Source: Elusimicrobiota bacterium
Lineage (GTDB): Bacteria; Elusimicrobiota; Elusimicrobia; FEN-1173
Direction of reading: 5' to 3'
Assembly: GCA_016722575.1 (NCBI GenBank)
Contig: JADKIY010000001.1
Span: 1-64,000 of the forward strand
DNA: 64,000 nucleotides
Part shown: positions 15,777 through 25,127 of the stretch, in pieces
Numbering within the stretch: the first letter of the stretch is position 1
Layout: every line of letters starts with the position of its first letter
Notes under the pieces: generated by a model
The model's input: the letters and a program-made list of their open reading frames with translations, nothing else
What the model was told of the DNA's origin: nothing
Databases searched by the model: none
Made by a program: the position numbers and the translations under genes

Positions 15777-17697
15777 GGGGCGTTCCTCCAAAAAGCAATG
15801 ATTTCCATCGCGGGAGCCGCTCGTCCAACTCCCAATATTTTTCGACAAAAGCGCGGCCCCGGGCGGCGGCGGTCGGATCGAAGGGGGCGTTGGCGCGTTC
15901 GGCCGCCGTCCGATGAAGCGCGGCGGGGGTGTCGACGGCGTCCCGGATCGACGTTTCTTCCAGAAGGGGATTGAGCGACAGGCCGCCGGAAAACAACGGC
16001 ACGACCACGCGGCACCCGAGGGCCAGGGCGTCCAAGGCCATGCTCGTCGACCCGGTGACGGCCACCGCCGCCCGCTCCAGCGCGTCGTGCGCCGACGACG
16101 GGGACGCTTCCCACTCCAGCCGCGCCAGCGCGCCGGCCGGCCAGCCGCGCAACACCCGGTCGCGGTCGGCGGAGGGATGAAGCCGAACGCGCCAGCGAAG
16201 CGGAAATCCCTTCGCCACTCCCCACAACACCCACGCCAACAGGGAACGGCTTTCGCGCCAATCGATGCCCGAGAGCGCCAGGGCGAAGGCTTCCCGACGG
16301 GCGTTCACCGGTCGGCGCATTTTGGGCCCCAAGGACAAATGACGCAGGGCCTCCGCGCGAACAACGCGGGGGTGTCCGCCGCGCCGGAAAATCGCCTCGG
16401 TGACCGCGCCGTTGGCCACCCAGACGTCGGGGCCGGGCGCGGGAAGCGTGTTTTCCCACGGCGCGGTGTAATAGTTTAACTCATTTGTTCCCACCGCCGC
16501 GTGCTGGTAGGCGAACAGTTTTCCGTCGCCGGGCGCCCCCCGGGCGGCCGCCAACGCGCGCTCCCACCCGTGCATTTCGGCGAAATAAAACACGTTGCCG
16601 GTGGCCCGGGTGGAGAAAAAATCGCGAAAGGCCCGGTCATAAACCCTCCCCGACAAACCGTCCACCCCCCAGACCGATTGATCGTAGATCTCGGCCAGGT
16701 ACGCGGCGGCTTCGGGCATGGGGCCGTTCGCGGTCGCGCGGTCGGCCGCGGCGCGGACCTCGACCGCCGTCGCCGCCCGCGCCGCCCGCCACCACTCGCC
16801 AAAGGCGCGCGCCAACGACCCGGGCGTCGCGAACTCCTCCCACAACGCCAGCCGAACGCCCACGCGCCGAAAGCGGCGCACGAGCCGAAGGGCGTCGCCG
16901 AAGGATTGCCCCGCGTGGGGCACCGCGATCAACAACCAGCCCAGGGTTTGGCCGCGATCCTCGAACAATTTTTGCAACTCGGGGGCGTACGTGTTTTGGA
17001 AGATCCCCCGATCGGCGGCCGGGCCGTCCACGTGGGGAAAATAGGTGACCACGGTGGCGTCCACCGCGCCCGTTCGCGGCGGGGGGCCCAAGACCCACCG
17101 CGCCGCGACAAATTTCATCAGGACCCGGGCCCCCCATTTGACGGCGCGGGCGACGGCCCGGAGCCGACTTCGAGCGGGCGATCGACGCGCCGCCCGGCCC
17201 CCCCGAACCGCCAATCCCCGTCGGCGGGCCAGGGCGGCCAAGGCGTCGGCCAGGCGGGGATCCCGCAGCGAGACCCAAAGACCCGTCGATTTCAATTCCT
17301 CCGAAAGGGTTTGAACCGCCGCGCATTGGGCCAATTTCAGGAAGGCGTCGGTTTTTCCCGGGTTCCGTTCCCCCAGCAAGGTGAACCACCACCCATTCAC
17401 CGACCCGGGCCCCGTCCCCAGGCGGTCAAACAGCGTGCGTCCCCCGGGGCCCGCCGCGCGCGCGATGGCCCCGCACCATTGGACCAAATCGTCCCGCAGC
17501 GCCACCATGGCCCGCTGGACCCGTTCGCCGGCCGGCACCAGGCGGTCGCCGTGTTCTTCGGCCAGCGCGCCGAGAATGCGCGGGTCGTCGGTGAGGGGGA
17601 AAACAGCGGCGACGTCGTCCCGCTCCCCGGACAAGGCGTCCGTCGGGACGTCGCAGACGAGAATCCAGCGGACCGGCAGGTCAGTCGCGGAAGGCAC
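15769..17697 (-). CDS. Large surface-carbohydrate biosynthesis protein, probable GT-B-type glycosyltransferase
   Basis: About 642 residues from GTG 17697, preceded by a G-rich stretch (GGGGACGGG). It overlaps the upstream small gene by 17 bases. No signal peptide or membrane helix is evident. Recognisable parts are ATVVTYFPHVDG near the middle, FAYQHAAVGTNELNYYTAP, WRVRLHPSADRDRVL and AVTGSTSMALDALALGCRVV, the last two resembling the nucleotide-binding half of GT-B enzymes (compare capsule and CDP-glycerol transferases). It resembles the large surface-carbohydrate proteins described as TIGR04326, from memory only. Exact function is unknown. Confidence 0.65.
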   Translation of the reverse strand: MPSATDLPVRWILVCDVPTDALSGERDDVAAVFPLTDDPRILGALAEEHGDRLVPAGERVQRAMVALRDDLVQWCGAIARAAGPGGRTLFDRLGTGPGSVNGWWFTLLGERNPGKTDAFLKLAQCAAVQTLSEELKSTGLWVSLRDPRLADALAALARRRGLAVRGGRAARRSPARSRLRAVARAVKWGARVLMKFVAARWVLGPPPRTGAVDATVVTYFPHVDGPAADRGIFQNTYAPELQKLFEDRGQTLGWLLIAVPHAGQSFGDALRLVRRFRRVGVRLALWEEFATPGSLARAFGEWWRAARAATAVEVRAAADRATANGPMPEAAAYLAEIYDQSVWGVDGLSGRVYDRAFRDFFSTRATGNVFYFAEMHGWERALAAARGAPGDGKLFAYQHAAVGTNELNYYTAPWENTLPAPGPDVWVANGAVTEAIFRRGGHPRVVRAEALRHLSLGPKMRRPVNARREAFALALSGIDWRESRSLLAWVLWGVAKGFPLRWRVRLHPSADRDRVLRGWPAGALARLEWEASPSSAHDALERAAVAVTGSTSMALDALALGCRVVVPLFSGGLSLNPLLEETSIRDAVDTPAALHRTAAERANAPFDPTAAARGRAFVEKYWELDERLPRWKSLLFGGTPHG

Positions 17698-18217
17698 GAT
17701 TCCCGTCCCCTTCCCGCGCGCGGCCGCCGACGAACACGGCGTCGCCCCCCACCCAGCGGTGCCGAAGCCAAAAACCGTGTTTCGCAAACAGCCGGCGGTA
17801 GTCCTTGGGCCGGACGTCGTAAAAACGGCCCACGGCCCGCACGATTTTCCCCTCCTCGGCCGCCGGGGCCCGGAAAACCAAGGGCGCGATTTCGGCGATT
17901 CGATGCCGTAAAAACTCCACGGCGGGAAGCGCGCGTTCCTCCGGAAATCGGGAGAGCATCGCCGTCGTCCACCCGACCCCGGCCCGCCGGTCGACGCCGG
18001 GCCCCCGGAGCGGCCGCCCCGGGGGGCGCGCGAAGCCGGTCAGCGCCTCAAACTGCCGGGACAACGAGGATTCGTCGTCGAGAAAACGGCGACGTTTGAG
18101 GGTGTTTCCGTCCCGAACGTCGAATGCCTTGGACGCCTCCTCCGCCGAATTGTTCCCACAGGCCTTCGTCGGAAGGGTCGTCGATTCCAAATCGATCCGA
18201 ATTCCGAGATCGCTCAT
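17681..18217 (-). CDS. Hypothetical protein, possible methyltransferase remnant
   Basis: 178 residues from ATG 18217, lying between two genes of the same operon. I do not recognise it. The last 60 residues (FYDVRPKDYRRLFAKHGFWL then DAVFVGGRA) read like the C-terminal strands of a class I methyltransferase, but no SAM-binding Gly motif is present. The first 100 residues are low in recognisable structure and Arg-rich. It could be a degraded methyltransferase, a separate accessory protein, or partly an artefact of a frame error. Confidence 0.5.
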   Translation of the reverse strand: MSDLGIRIDLESTTLPTKACGNNSAEEASKAFDVRDGNTLKRRRFLDDESSLSRQFEALTGFARPPGRPLRGPGVDRRAGVGWTTAMLSRFPEERALPAVEFLRHRIAEIAPLVFRAPAAEEGKIVRAVGRFYDVRPKDYRRLFAKHGFWLRHRWVGGDAVFVGGRAREGDGNRAFRD

Positions 18218-18265
18218 GGGCGCCCGGGCGCGGCCCCGGCCCGCGGCCGGCGGGTCCCGGCGCGA

Positions 18266-19132
18266 TCATCCACGGGGAGTCTCCCCCGGGCTTTCCCAGT
18301 CCACGTAACCATCGGAGAGCGACCGGTCCCGCTCCAGCTGGACCGACCAGAAACCCTCAAAATCCCGCCGGTTCCACCACCAGGCCAACAAAGGCCAAAA
18401 CGGATTCCAGCGCCGGGGGTATTGAACGTAGGTGGAGGAACGCACCGCCCGCCACCCCGCGTGTTTGAACAGGAGGGTCCAATCCCGGGGACTGAGTTCA
18501 AAGATGTGCTCCTCCTCGGCGTGGACGGTTTTGGCCTCGTTGCGCCGCACGTGATGGAGGCCCACCTGACTTTGCCGTCGATAGGGGACGGTGAGCAACA
18601 ACCGGCTGGCGTCGTCGCGGCAGGCCAGCCGCCGCAGAAAAAGGGCGGGGTTGTGAAGGTGCTCGAGCATTTCGAAGGAGACGAAAAGATCGACGGGGTT
18701 CTCCAGCCGCAGGTCCTCCGCGCGGCACAGCAGGGCCTTCAGCCCCCGGGCCCGAATCTTGGCGATGGCCCGAGGATCCAAATTCACGCTGACGGTCTCC
18801 ACCGGACGGTCCGGCCCCAGGAGGGCCTTGAGGTAGAGGAGGTGGGTTCCCGCGGAATCGCCGATGTCCACGACGGTGATCCCCCGGGGGGATCCGGCGC
18901 CCAGAGATTCCACGGCGGCGAGCATTTCACGGCACTGGAAAGCCTGCAAACCGCGCCGTTTGAGCTCCCAATACGGGTTGAACCGTCGCTCTTCCGACGA
19001 TTCCTGCCCGGCGATGTCGGGAACGATCTCCCGCAGCCGGCGGACCAAATCCGACAGCCCCTGCTCCCGCTGGGCGAGCCGCAAGCACCCCCGAAGGACC
19101 CGTTCCTTGATCGTCAACGCTTCGGCCTTCAT
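18266..19132 (-). CDS. Class I SAM-dependent methyltransferase
   Basis: 288 residues from ATG 19132; GGAG lies upstream (AAAGGAGAAAATTC). TVVDIGDSAGTHLLYLKALLG is motif I, with Asp-Ser where many enzymes have Gly-Cys-Gly. VSVNLDPRAIAKI, CRAEDL, VSFEMLEHLHNPALFLRRL and LLLTVPYRRQSQVG complete the fold. The C-terminal part is rich in Trp. It lies just downstream of the flippase and likely modifies the glycan or its lipid-linked intermediate. Confidence 0.83.
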   Translation of the reverse strand: MKAEALTIKERVLRGCLRLAQREQGLSDLVRRLREIVPDIAGQESSEERRFNPYWELKRRGLQAFQCREMLAAVESLGAGSPRGITVVDIGDSAGTHLLYLKALLGPDRPVETVSVNLDPRAIAKIRARGLKALLCRAEDLRLENPVDLFVSFEMLEHLHNPALFLRRLACRDDASRLLLTVPYRRQSQVGLHHVRRNEAKTVHAEEEHIFELSPRDWTLLFKHAGWRAVRSSTYVQYPRRWNPFWPLLAWWWNRRDFEGFWSVQLERDRSLSDGYVDWESPGETPRG

Positions 19133-19150
19133 GAATTTTCTCCTTTGAGA

Positions 19151-20725
19151 TTAAACGGCCCGCGGCCGGAGACGGAGCGCTTCGCCCGCCCAGGCAAACA
19201 GCCGGCGCGCGTCCTCGGGCGAAACGCCGATCCAGGCGGGCCGAACCGCCATCGCCACCGTCGCCAGCGCCCCGTAGAGCGTCGCCGCCGCGGCGAGAGA
19301 CCCCACCGCGCCCGGGATCCAGCGGGCGGACAATCCGCCGCTCAGGGCCGCCAGCGCGGTCCAAAAAAGCAACGTCACCACCTGGTGGCGGAGGTAGTAC
19401 GAAAAGCGCATTTTGAGGGACCGCGCGATGACCCACAAAAGGACGTTCGTCGTCGCCGCGTTGAAAAGGACCGTCTTCACGGCCAAGCCCAGGGCGCCGG
19501 CCCCCAGGCCGCCCCGGGCGGGCGGAGCGAGGAGGAAATAGGACCCGGCCAGCCCGAGCAGCGAGCCGACGATCCCGACGTTCCGGTAGGCTTTCGTGCG
19601 GTCCGTCGCGTAGAAATACGAACCGCAGACTTGCCCCAGCATTTGATGGAGGGGGTAAAACGCCATGACCGCCAGGGGGGCCGCCGCGTCGCGAAAGCGC
19701 GCCCCCCCCGCCAGACCGGCCAGCGTACGGGCCTCCACCGCGACAAAGGCCGCCAGAAAACCCGTCACGGAATACAGCAGGGGCACGTAGCGTTCAAAGC
19801 GCCGTCGGATGTCGTCCGTGTCGTTCCGCTGAAACGCCAACGCGAACTCCCGCATGATGAGCGGGACCATGGCCCCCGAAAACAAAAAACACACGGAACT
19901 CCACTGGAAGGAGAAACCGAAGAACCCCTGATCCAAGGACCCCGCAAACGTTTGAAGCAGCCACCGGTCCATCACGTTCGCGGCAAAACCCGCCAGGCAG
20001 TACAAAATCAAGGGGTGGGAGTAGGTCCAGTACTCCCGGGCGTAGCCGCGGCGGGCCGCCGCGGTCAGGGGGTCCGCCGGGAACAGTCGGAGGTTTTTTT
20101 TCCGAAGGACTTCCCACCAGGCGGCGAGAAGGAGCGTCGCGACCACCGCGTTGTATCCGAAGAACGTCGGCAACCGGATCGCGCCCCCCCCGCAGAGCGC
20201 CGCCAGCAGGAGCAGGGCGACGGCGCGCTGGACGGTGCGCGCCCGCTCCCCCTCCACCGTGTGCCCGAAGGCGTCGATGATTTGGCCGGCGGTCTGGACG
20301 ACTTTCAGAAGGAACGCCAGCAGAAGCGCCGACCAAATCCAGGACCAGTCCTGGTCGGGCCAAACCCGCGCGCGACCCCCGAACAGGCCCACCGCGCCCA
20401 CCCCGACCGCCACCGCGACGCCGATCAGGCCGATGAATTCCCAATTGAAGCGTATCAGGGGATTTTCGCGCCGCTGGGACAAGCGGTTGTAAAAACACAG
20501 GGACGCGCCGGAGTCAAAAAAATCGATCCACTGGCCGAAAAACGCGGCGAGGAAACTGAAATTCCCAAAGTGGGCGGGGCCCAGGGACCGGATGATCAAC
20601 ACCTGGCTGACGAGCGAAACCACCAGGCCGACCCCGCCCGCCGTCACCTTGGACGCGTAGCGCGCGCCGAACGACGCTTCCGTCGAAGCCGACCGGGGGG
20701 AGGCCCCGCCCGCGGGGGACGTCAC
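19151..20725 (-). CDS. Wzx-type polysaccharide flippase (MOP superfamily)
   Basis: About 524 residues with 12 or more hydrophobic segments. GTG 20725 overlaps the previous stop as GTGA, so the extra upstream sequence in this frame is discarded. Early ASKVTAGGVGLVVSLVSQVLIIR followed by LGPAHFGNFSFLAAF is the typical first-helix region of Wzx/MATE-like polysaccharide exporters. AANVMDRWLLQTFAG and YATDRTKAYRN are common loops. It would flip a lipid-linked oligosaccharide across the inner membrane for the glycans built by the neighbouring transferases. No Wzy polymerase was recognised in the window. Confidence 0.85.
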   Translation of the reverse strand: MTSPAGGASPRSASTEASFGARYASKVTAGGVGLVVSLVSQVLIIRSLGPAHFGNFSFLAAFFGQWIDFFDSGASLCFYNRLSQRRENPLIRFNWEFIGLIGVAVAVGVGAVGLFGGRARVWPDQDWSWIWSALLLAFLLKVVQTAGQIIDAFGHTVEGERARTVQRAVALLLLAALCGGGAIRLPTFFGYNAVVATLLLAAWWEVLRKKNLRLFPADPLTAAARRGYAREYWTYSHPLILYCLAGFAANVMDRWLLQTFAGSLDQGFFGFSFQWSSVCFLFSGAMVPLIMREFALAFQRNDTDDIRRRFERYVPLLYSVTGFLAAFVAVEARTLAGLAGGARFRDAAAPLAVMAFYPLHQMLGQVCGSYFYATDRTKAYRNVGIVGSLLGLAGSYFLLAPPARGGLGAGALGLAVKTVLFNAATTNVLLWVIARSLKMRFSYYLRHQVVTLLFWTALAALSGGLSARWIPGAVGSLAAAATLYGALATVAMAVRPAWIGVSPEDARRLFAWAGEALRLRPRAV

Positions 20726-22530
20726 GGCGCCTCGCCGGCGGGACGGTCGAACAAGGTCCGACGAACCGTTTCCCAAAACGCGCCGGGGGCCGCGGGGGTC
20801 AGGAAGCGCTCCCGGAACTCCCCGTCGGGCGGGACGTCCCCGCCGACGGCCGCCGGGTTCCGAACCAACGCGTCCACCGCGCGCAGATAGTCGGCGCGGT
20901 CGCGGGCGACGCGGGCGCGCCGCTCCAGCGCGGCCATCATGGCCGGGTCCCATTGTTGGTTTTCCATCCCCGCGTAGAGAAGGATGGGGCGGTCGGTGGC
21001 CATGGCTTCGTAGACGGGGGACCCCCCCAGGGAATCGACCAGGAGGACGTCCGCCTCCGACATGTAATCGGCGAAGCTTCCGCGTCGAAGAAGGACCAGG
21101 TTTTCAAACCGATCCAACCCGAGGGCGTCCATTTCCGGCCGGTCCAGAATTTTCACCCAGGCCGGCGTTTTCATCTCGTTCAATCGCCGGCACACCTCCA
21201 GGACCAAGGGGACGTAGGTGTCCCACGGGGGTTGAACGCCCAAGGTCGTCGCCACGTTCACCAACGTCGGCGCGTAGAGGACGCGCCCCGTCCGCGGCCC
21301 GGGACGTCCGCGGGACCGGGCCCAAAGCGTTTGCATCCGCGGCGACCCCGTTTGAATAAACCGCAGGCGCGATTCGATTCCGTAGGACACCAGTTCATCG
21401 CAACGGCCTTTCCCCCAGGAGAAAAAGATCCCGTCCGCCCCCCCCTCCATGAACGGGAGCGGCACCGCCCCCCGCACGACCGTGCCCTGATTCCCGCCGT
21501 GCTGAAGCCCCGCGGCGGGGCACCCGGCCCGTTTAAAAACCGCCGCCACGTGTCCGGCCCCTTGGTCGTGCGTCGAGACGCCAACGGCCACAAAGGCGGC
21601 GCGTCGCCCGCTCGCGAGGAGCGCGTCCAGGACGCCTTGCGTCTTGCGCCGAACCGATTCGCCCCGATCGTCGAAGACACGGGAGTGCTCCCGCCATCGG
21701 CGCTCAATCAACGGCCGCAAAATCTCAAAACCCGGCCCCAGAGACGGCGGCGGCGCGGGCGGCGCGGGGGGGGCGCCCGGCGCTTCGGTTTCCACCAACG
21801 GCCGCGCGTCGCGCACAAACGACGGCCAAGGCCAGTGAAGGCCTGTTTCATTTTGGGGAAGGAAGAAAAGGACGTCGCGGCCGCCGGCCCACCGATACGC
21901 CGCGTGCTGGGCGCGGGCGATCCACCGTGTCAAAATATTTTCCCGGAGGAGGCGAATCGTTTTGGATCGCCAGAGACACCGGAGTTCCACCCCTCGGCTC
22001 CTCCAGGAACGTTTGGGCCGTCCGTCGCCTCCGTTCGCGGGTCCGGCCGACCGGGGTTGGACCCGGACGGGCAGGCCGCGGTGGGCGGCCCAGGCTCGGG
22101 CCACGTCGTGAAAATACGCGCTTCGGGGCGTGAAATAAAACAAATAGGGCTCGCGATCGTCGTCCTCGGGGGGCCCCACCGACACCTCCGTGACGGAAAA
22201 ACGCCGGCCCAACTCCTCGAAGGCGCGCCAGAGAACGCGCGTTTGGGACAAAAGCAGAAAAAGGGGGTAGGGGTCGATCGCCGCGCCGGGGCGATTCCCG
22301 CCGGGCGGATCCGCCGGCGGGCCCTCCGAAATCGACCAGACCGCGCGGGCGCCCTCCTCCCAGGCCGATTGATAGTCCCGCGGTTCCAACAGGGTCGACG
22401 CGGGAACCGAGGGGAGGCCGCTCTCGAGCAAAAACCGCCACCCCTCCACGGAGCCCGGCATGTTCAAATCGGCGGCGCCCGGAAAATCCGGTCCCGGCGC
22501 GATGGGCCGGGAGACGATGTTTAAACGCAC
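20722..22530 (-). CDS. Large cytoplasmic surface-carbohydrate transferase-like protein
   Basis: About 602 residues from GTG 22530, with GGGGAGA five bases upstream; an upstream extension of the frame to 22680 belongs to a broken methyltransferase. VLFFLPQNETG, AAGLQHGGNQGTV, RVLYAPTLVN, SFADYMSEADVLLVDSLGGS and SPVYEAMATDRPILLYAG form a GT-B-like nucleotide-binding half similar to LPS-type and glycerophosphotransferase-like enzymes. A Pro-Ala-rich linker (APPAPPAPPP) lies near residue 270. No membrane helix is seen. It probably transfers a sugar or alditol phosphate; donor unknown. Confidence 0.65.
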   Translation of the reverse strand: MRLNIVSRPIAPGPDFPGAADLNMPGSVEGWRFLLESGLPSVPASTLLEPRDYQSAWEEGARAVWSISEGPPADPPGGNRPGAAIDPYPLFLLLSQTRVLWRAFEELGRRFSVTEVSVGPPEDDDREPYLFYFTPRSAYFHDVARAWAAHRGLPVRVQPRSAGPANGGDGRPKRSWRSRGVELRCLWRSKTIRLLRENILTRWIARAQHAAYRWAGGRDVLFFLPQNETGLHWPWPSFVRDARPLVETEAPGAPPAPPAPPPSLGPGFEILRPLIERRWREHSRVFDDRGESVRRKTQGVLDALLASGRRAAFVAVGVSTHDQGAGHVAAVFKRAGCPAAGLQHGGNQGTVVRGAVPLPFMEGGADGIFFSWGKGRCDELVSYGIESRLRFIQTGSPRMQTLWARSRGRPGPRTGRVLYAPTLVNVATTLGVQPPWDTYVPLVLEVCRRLNEMKTPAWVKILDRPEMDALGLDRFENLVLLRRGSFADYMSEADVLLVDSLGGSPVYEAMATDRPILLYAGMENQQWDPAMMAALERRARVARDRADYLRAVDALVRNPAAVGGDVPPDGEFRERFLTPAAPGAFWETVRRTLFDRPAGEAP

Positions 22531-23093
22531 GGCGGTCTCCCCGCGCGGGCGGTCACGAAACCCGCTCCCGGGACCCGCCGAACCGGCGGTCGCGCGCGGC
22601 GAGAGGCCGACGATTTCCGACCCCCGAGGGCGGCCAACGCGAAACAAAAATTGCCGTTTCCGCACCCGAGGTCCAGGCACTTTTTGCCGACGACCAACTC
22701 CTCCAGCCGGTTGACCCGCAGGCGGCGGGTGTAGCGGTCCACGTAGGCGTCGTAGGCGGGGGCGTCGTATTGGTCCCAGATGGCGTTGAAGAGATCCTGG
22801 TGCAGGCCTTCCAGGCCCGCGCGTTTTCCCGTCCGCGCCGGGGCCCCGCCGGTGTTTTCGATGAACAACGCGTCGACGGCCGCGCGGAAAAACACCCGCT
22901 GTTCCTCCACCAGATCGCGGACGCGTTCGTAGGGATGGCGTTGAGAGGCGTGATCCAAAGCGATCCGCTCATACCGCATGTTCAAAATGGCCAGGGTCAG
23001 GACTTTAAACGTCATCCCCATCCAGGTGTTGGGCACGCCCTCCATCTCCTCCGTCAAACAATCAAGGGGCTTCAGATACACGGTTTTTTCCAT
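22521..23093 (-). pseudogene. Truncated/frameshifted class I methyltransferase
   Basis: ATG 23093 has AGGAAAAG upstream. About 130 residues of a normal N-terminal region lead to the SAM motif CLDLGCGNGNFCFALAALGG. Then the frame reads GRKSSASRR to a stop at 22521. One base short in a G5 run (22625-22621 on the minus strand) explains it: in the next frame the sequence continues SEIVGLSPRATA, the expected strand-2 region, and then runs directly into the downstream transferase. Everything after strand 2 is missing even in that frame, so this is a real deletion remnant or an internal-deletion fusion, not only a frameshift. Confidence 0.7.
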
Positions 23094-23194
23094 TTAGGCT
23101 TTTCCTCCACGGGCGCCCGGGACGGTTCGAATGGTTCTGTCCCAAGGCGCAAGTTGACGTATGGTCCACCAAAACGGCGCACGGCCGGCGCGGG

Positions 23195-25126
23195 TCACGT
23201 GGCCATGGCCGCCAGGGCGCTGGCCACCGGTTCAAACCGGTCGGCCCACAAGCGCAAGTTCATATACTGCCAAAAAAACATCGCGTGGTTTTCACCCGCC
23301 AGGTGCGCGCGGAACAACGACGTTAAAACGCCGGGGCGGTAAACGCCGCGATTCACGGCGTGGTCGTCCGCGAGCAGCCCTTCCATTCGCGCCCGAAGGG
23401 AGGTGCGCAACCAAACGTCCAAGGGGGCGTTGTGGCCTGTTTTGTCCTTCCGCCAAAGGATCGATTCGGGAAGCAGTCCGGCCAGCGCTTTTCGGTGGAT
23501 CCATTTTCCGAGCCCCCCGCGAATTTTGAGGGACGACGGGAGCGAAAAGCAAAATTCCACGAGTCGGTAATCCAGGAACGGGACCCGGTTTTCCAAGGAG
23601 AACGCCATCATGTTCCGGTCCTCGGCCCGCAAACTGGCGGGCACCGTTTCGAACAAAAGCTCCCGCGCCAGGCGTCGCGTCAATTCCTCCTCCGCTTGCC
23701 ATTCGGGTCCGGTCGGAGCGATGGCCGCCGCCAGGGCCGGGGCCAGAGCGTCGCGGTGTGGAAAAAATCGGGCACGTTCAACGTCGGGGCGGTGATGGGC
23801 CGCCTCGATGCGATCGCGTTCGCGCTCCAGTTCCACCGGGTCGCGTCCGTGTTGCGCCCGCCAGGCGGCGACCTCGGGGCCGTCGTCCAGCCCCTGCCGG
23901 CGTAGATCAAAAAAGCGGTAGTGGTAATGGTCCCAATAACCCGCCAACAGCTCGTCCCCGCCGTGGCCGGTCAGAACCACCTTCAGTCCCGTTCGGGCGA
24001 TTTCACGCGTCAGCAGGTAGAGGCTGTACCAGGCGACCGTACAAATCGGCTCGTCGTGAAACGACATCATTTCCTTCAATGTCCGCCACACGTCTTCCGC
24101 GGGAGGTCGCACAAAATCCACGGAAATCCCCGTGTGGGCCATCATGGCGCGAACGTGGTCGGATTCATCGAAGTACCCCTCGCCGGTCACCCCCGAAAAA
24201 GCCCGGATCGCGGGCTGGATCCGCAAAGCCATCGCGGCGATGGCGGTGGAGTCCAACCCCCCACTCATTAAAAGACCGACGGGGACATCGCTTCGCAACC
24301 GCAGACGCACGGCGTCTTCCAACAGGCCCCGGTATTCTTCGATGAGGGTCGCCTCGGAATCCGACCTCGTCGCGCCCACGGGAAGGGACCAGTAACGTTC
24401 CGAGCGGATGTCCCCTTGTTGGTCGATGGTGAGCACCGTCGCGGGAGGAACCTGGGAAATGCCTTCAAAAAACGAGTCCGGGGCCCCGTCCACCAGGCGG
24501 TAATGCCCCCCCGCATACGCGGCGATTTTACGGAGGTTTGGACGGGCCTCAACCGCCGGGCAGGCCAACAGCGCTTTTATTTCCGATGCGAACACCAACG
24601 CTCCGTTGGCGCGCGTGAAGTAGAGAGGTTTTTTCCCGAACCGATCCCGCGACAACACCAAAACGCCCGTTTCCCGATCGTAAATGGCCAGAGCCCACAT
24701 GCCGTTGAACCGTCGAAAGCAATCCGACCCCCACTGCAAGAATCCTTTGAGGAGCACTTCCGTGTCCGTCCCGGAATGAAAGACGTGTCCGTGGGCTTTC
24801 AGGTCCTCCCGCAGCTCAAGGTAATTATAAACCTCGCCGTTGTAGGACATCCAATACCGTCCGCTCGGGTCGGCGCACGGCTGATGCCCGAGGGGGGAAA
24901 GATCGAGGATGCTCAGCCGGCGGTGCACCAGCCCGGCGCGGGCCGACCAATCCGGCGAGGGAACACCCGGGGGAAAGGCGCGCGCGCCGCCGGGTCCCGG
25001 ATCCAACAAAACCAGACCGGCGTCGTCGGGCCCCCGATGAGCGAGGGAGTGGGACATGGCCGAGAGGTCCCGCGCCACCGCCCGGGTCCGCCCGTTCAGT
25101 CCGACGATGCCCCCAACGCCGCACAC
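23195..25126 (-). CDS. Asparagine synthase (glutamine-hydrolysing) family protein
   Basis: 643 residues. GTG 25126 is chosen because Cys follows at once (CGVGGIVGL), giving the N-terminal nucleophile of the class II glutaminase domain. HRGPDDAG and YNGEVYNYLELR bind glutamine, RDRFGKKPLYFT and FASEIKALL close the domain. The synthetase half has the PP-loop LLMSGGLDSTAI and LTGHGGDELLAGY. It starts one base after the acyltransferase stop. In polysaccharide loci such AsnB paralogues amidate sugars, uronic acids or amino-acid side groups rather than aspartate. A 100-base gap with no signal follows it. Confidence 0.92.
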   Translation of the reverse strand: MCGVGGIVGLNGRTRAVARDLSAMSHSLAHRGPDDAGLVLLDPGPGGARAFPPGVPSPDWSARAGLVHRRLSILDLSPLGHQPCADPSGRYWMSYNGEVYNYLELREDLKAHGHVFHSGTDTEVLLKGFLQWGSDCFRRFNGMWALAIYDRETGVLVLSRDRFGKKPLYFTRANGALVFASEIKALLACPAVEARPNLRKIAAYAGGHYRLVDGAPDSFFEGISQVPPATVLTIDQQGDIRSERYWSLPVGATRSDSEATLIEEYRGLLEDAVRLRLRSDVPVGLLMSGGLDSTAIAAMALRIQPAIRAFSGVTGEGYFDESDHVRAMMAHTGISVDFVRPPAEDVWRTLKEMMSFHDEPICTVAWYSLYLLTREIARTGLKVVLTGHGGDELLAGYWDHYHYRFFDLRRQGLDDGPEVAAWRAQHGRDPVELERERDRIEAAHHRPDVERARFFPHRDALAPALAAAIAPTGPEWQAEEELTRRLARELLFETVPASLRAEDRNMMAFSLENRVPFLDYRLVEFCFSLPSSLKIRGGLGKWIHRKALAGLLPESILWRKDKTGHNAPLDVWLRTSLRARMEGLLADDHAVNRGVYRPGVLTSLFRAHLAGENHAMFFWQYMNLRLWADRFEPVASALAAMAT

Positions 25127-25127
25127 G

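Noticed and set aside
18422..20890. 822-codon plus-strand open frame
   Set aside because: It lies opposite a methyltransferase and the flippase, is Arg/Gly/Pro/His-rich and has no recognisable domain; typical antisense openness in GC-rich DNA. The same applies to the other long plus-strand frames.
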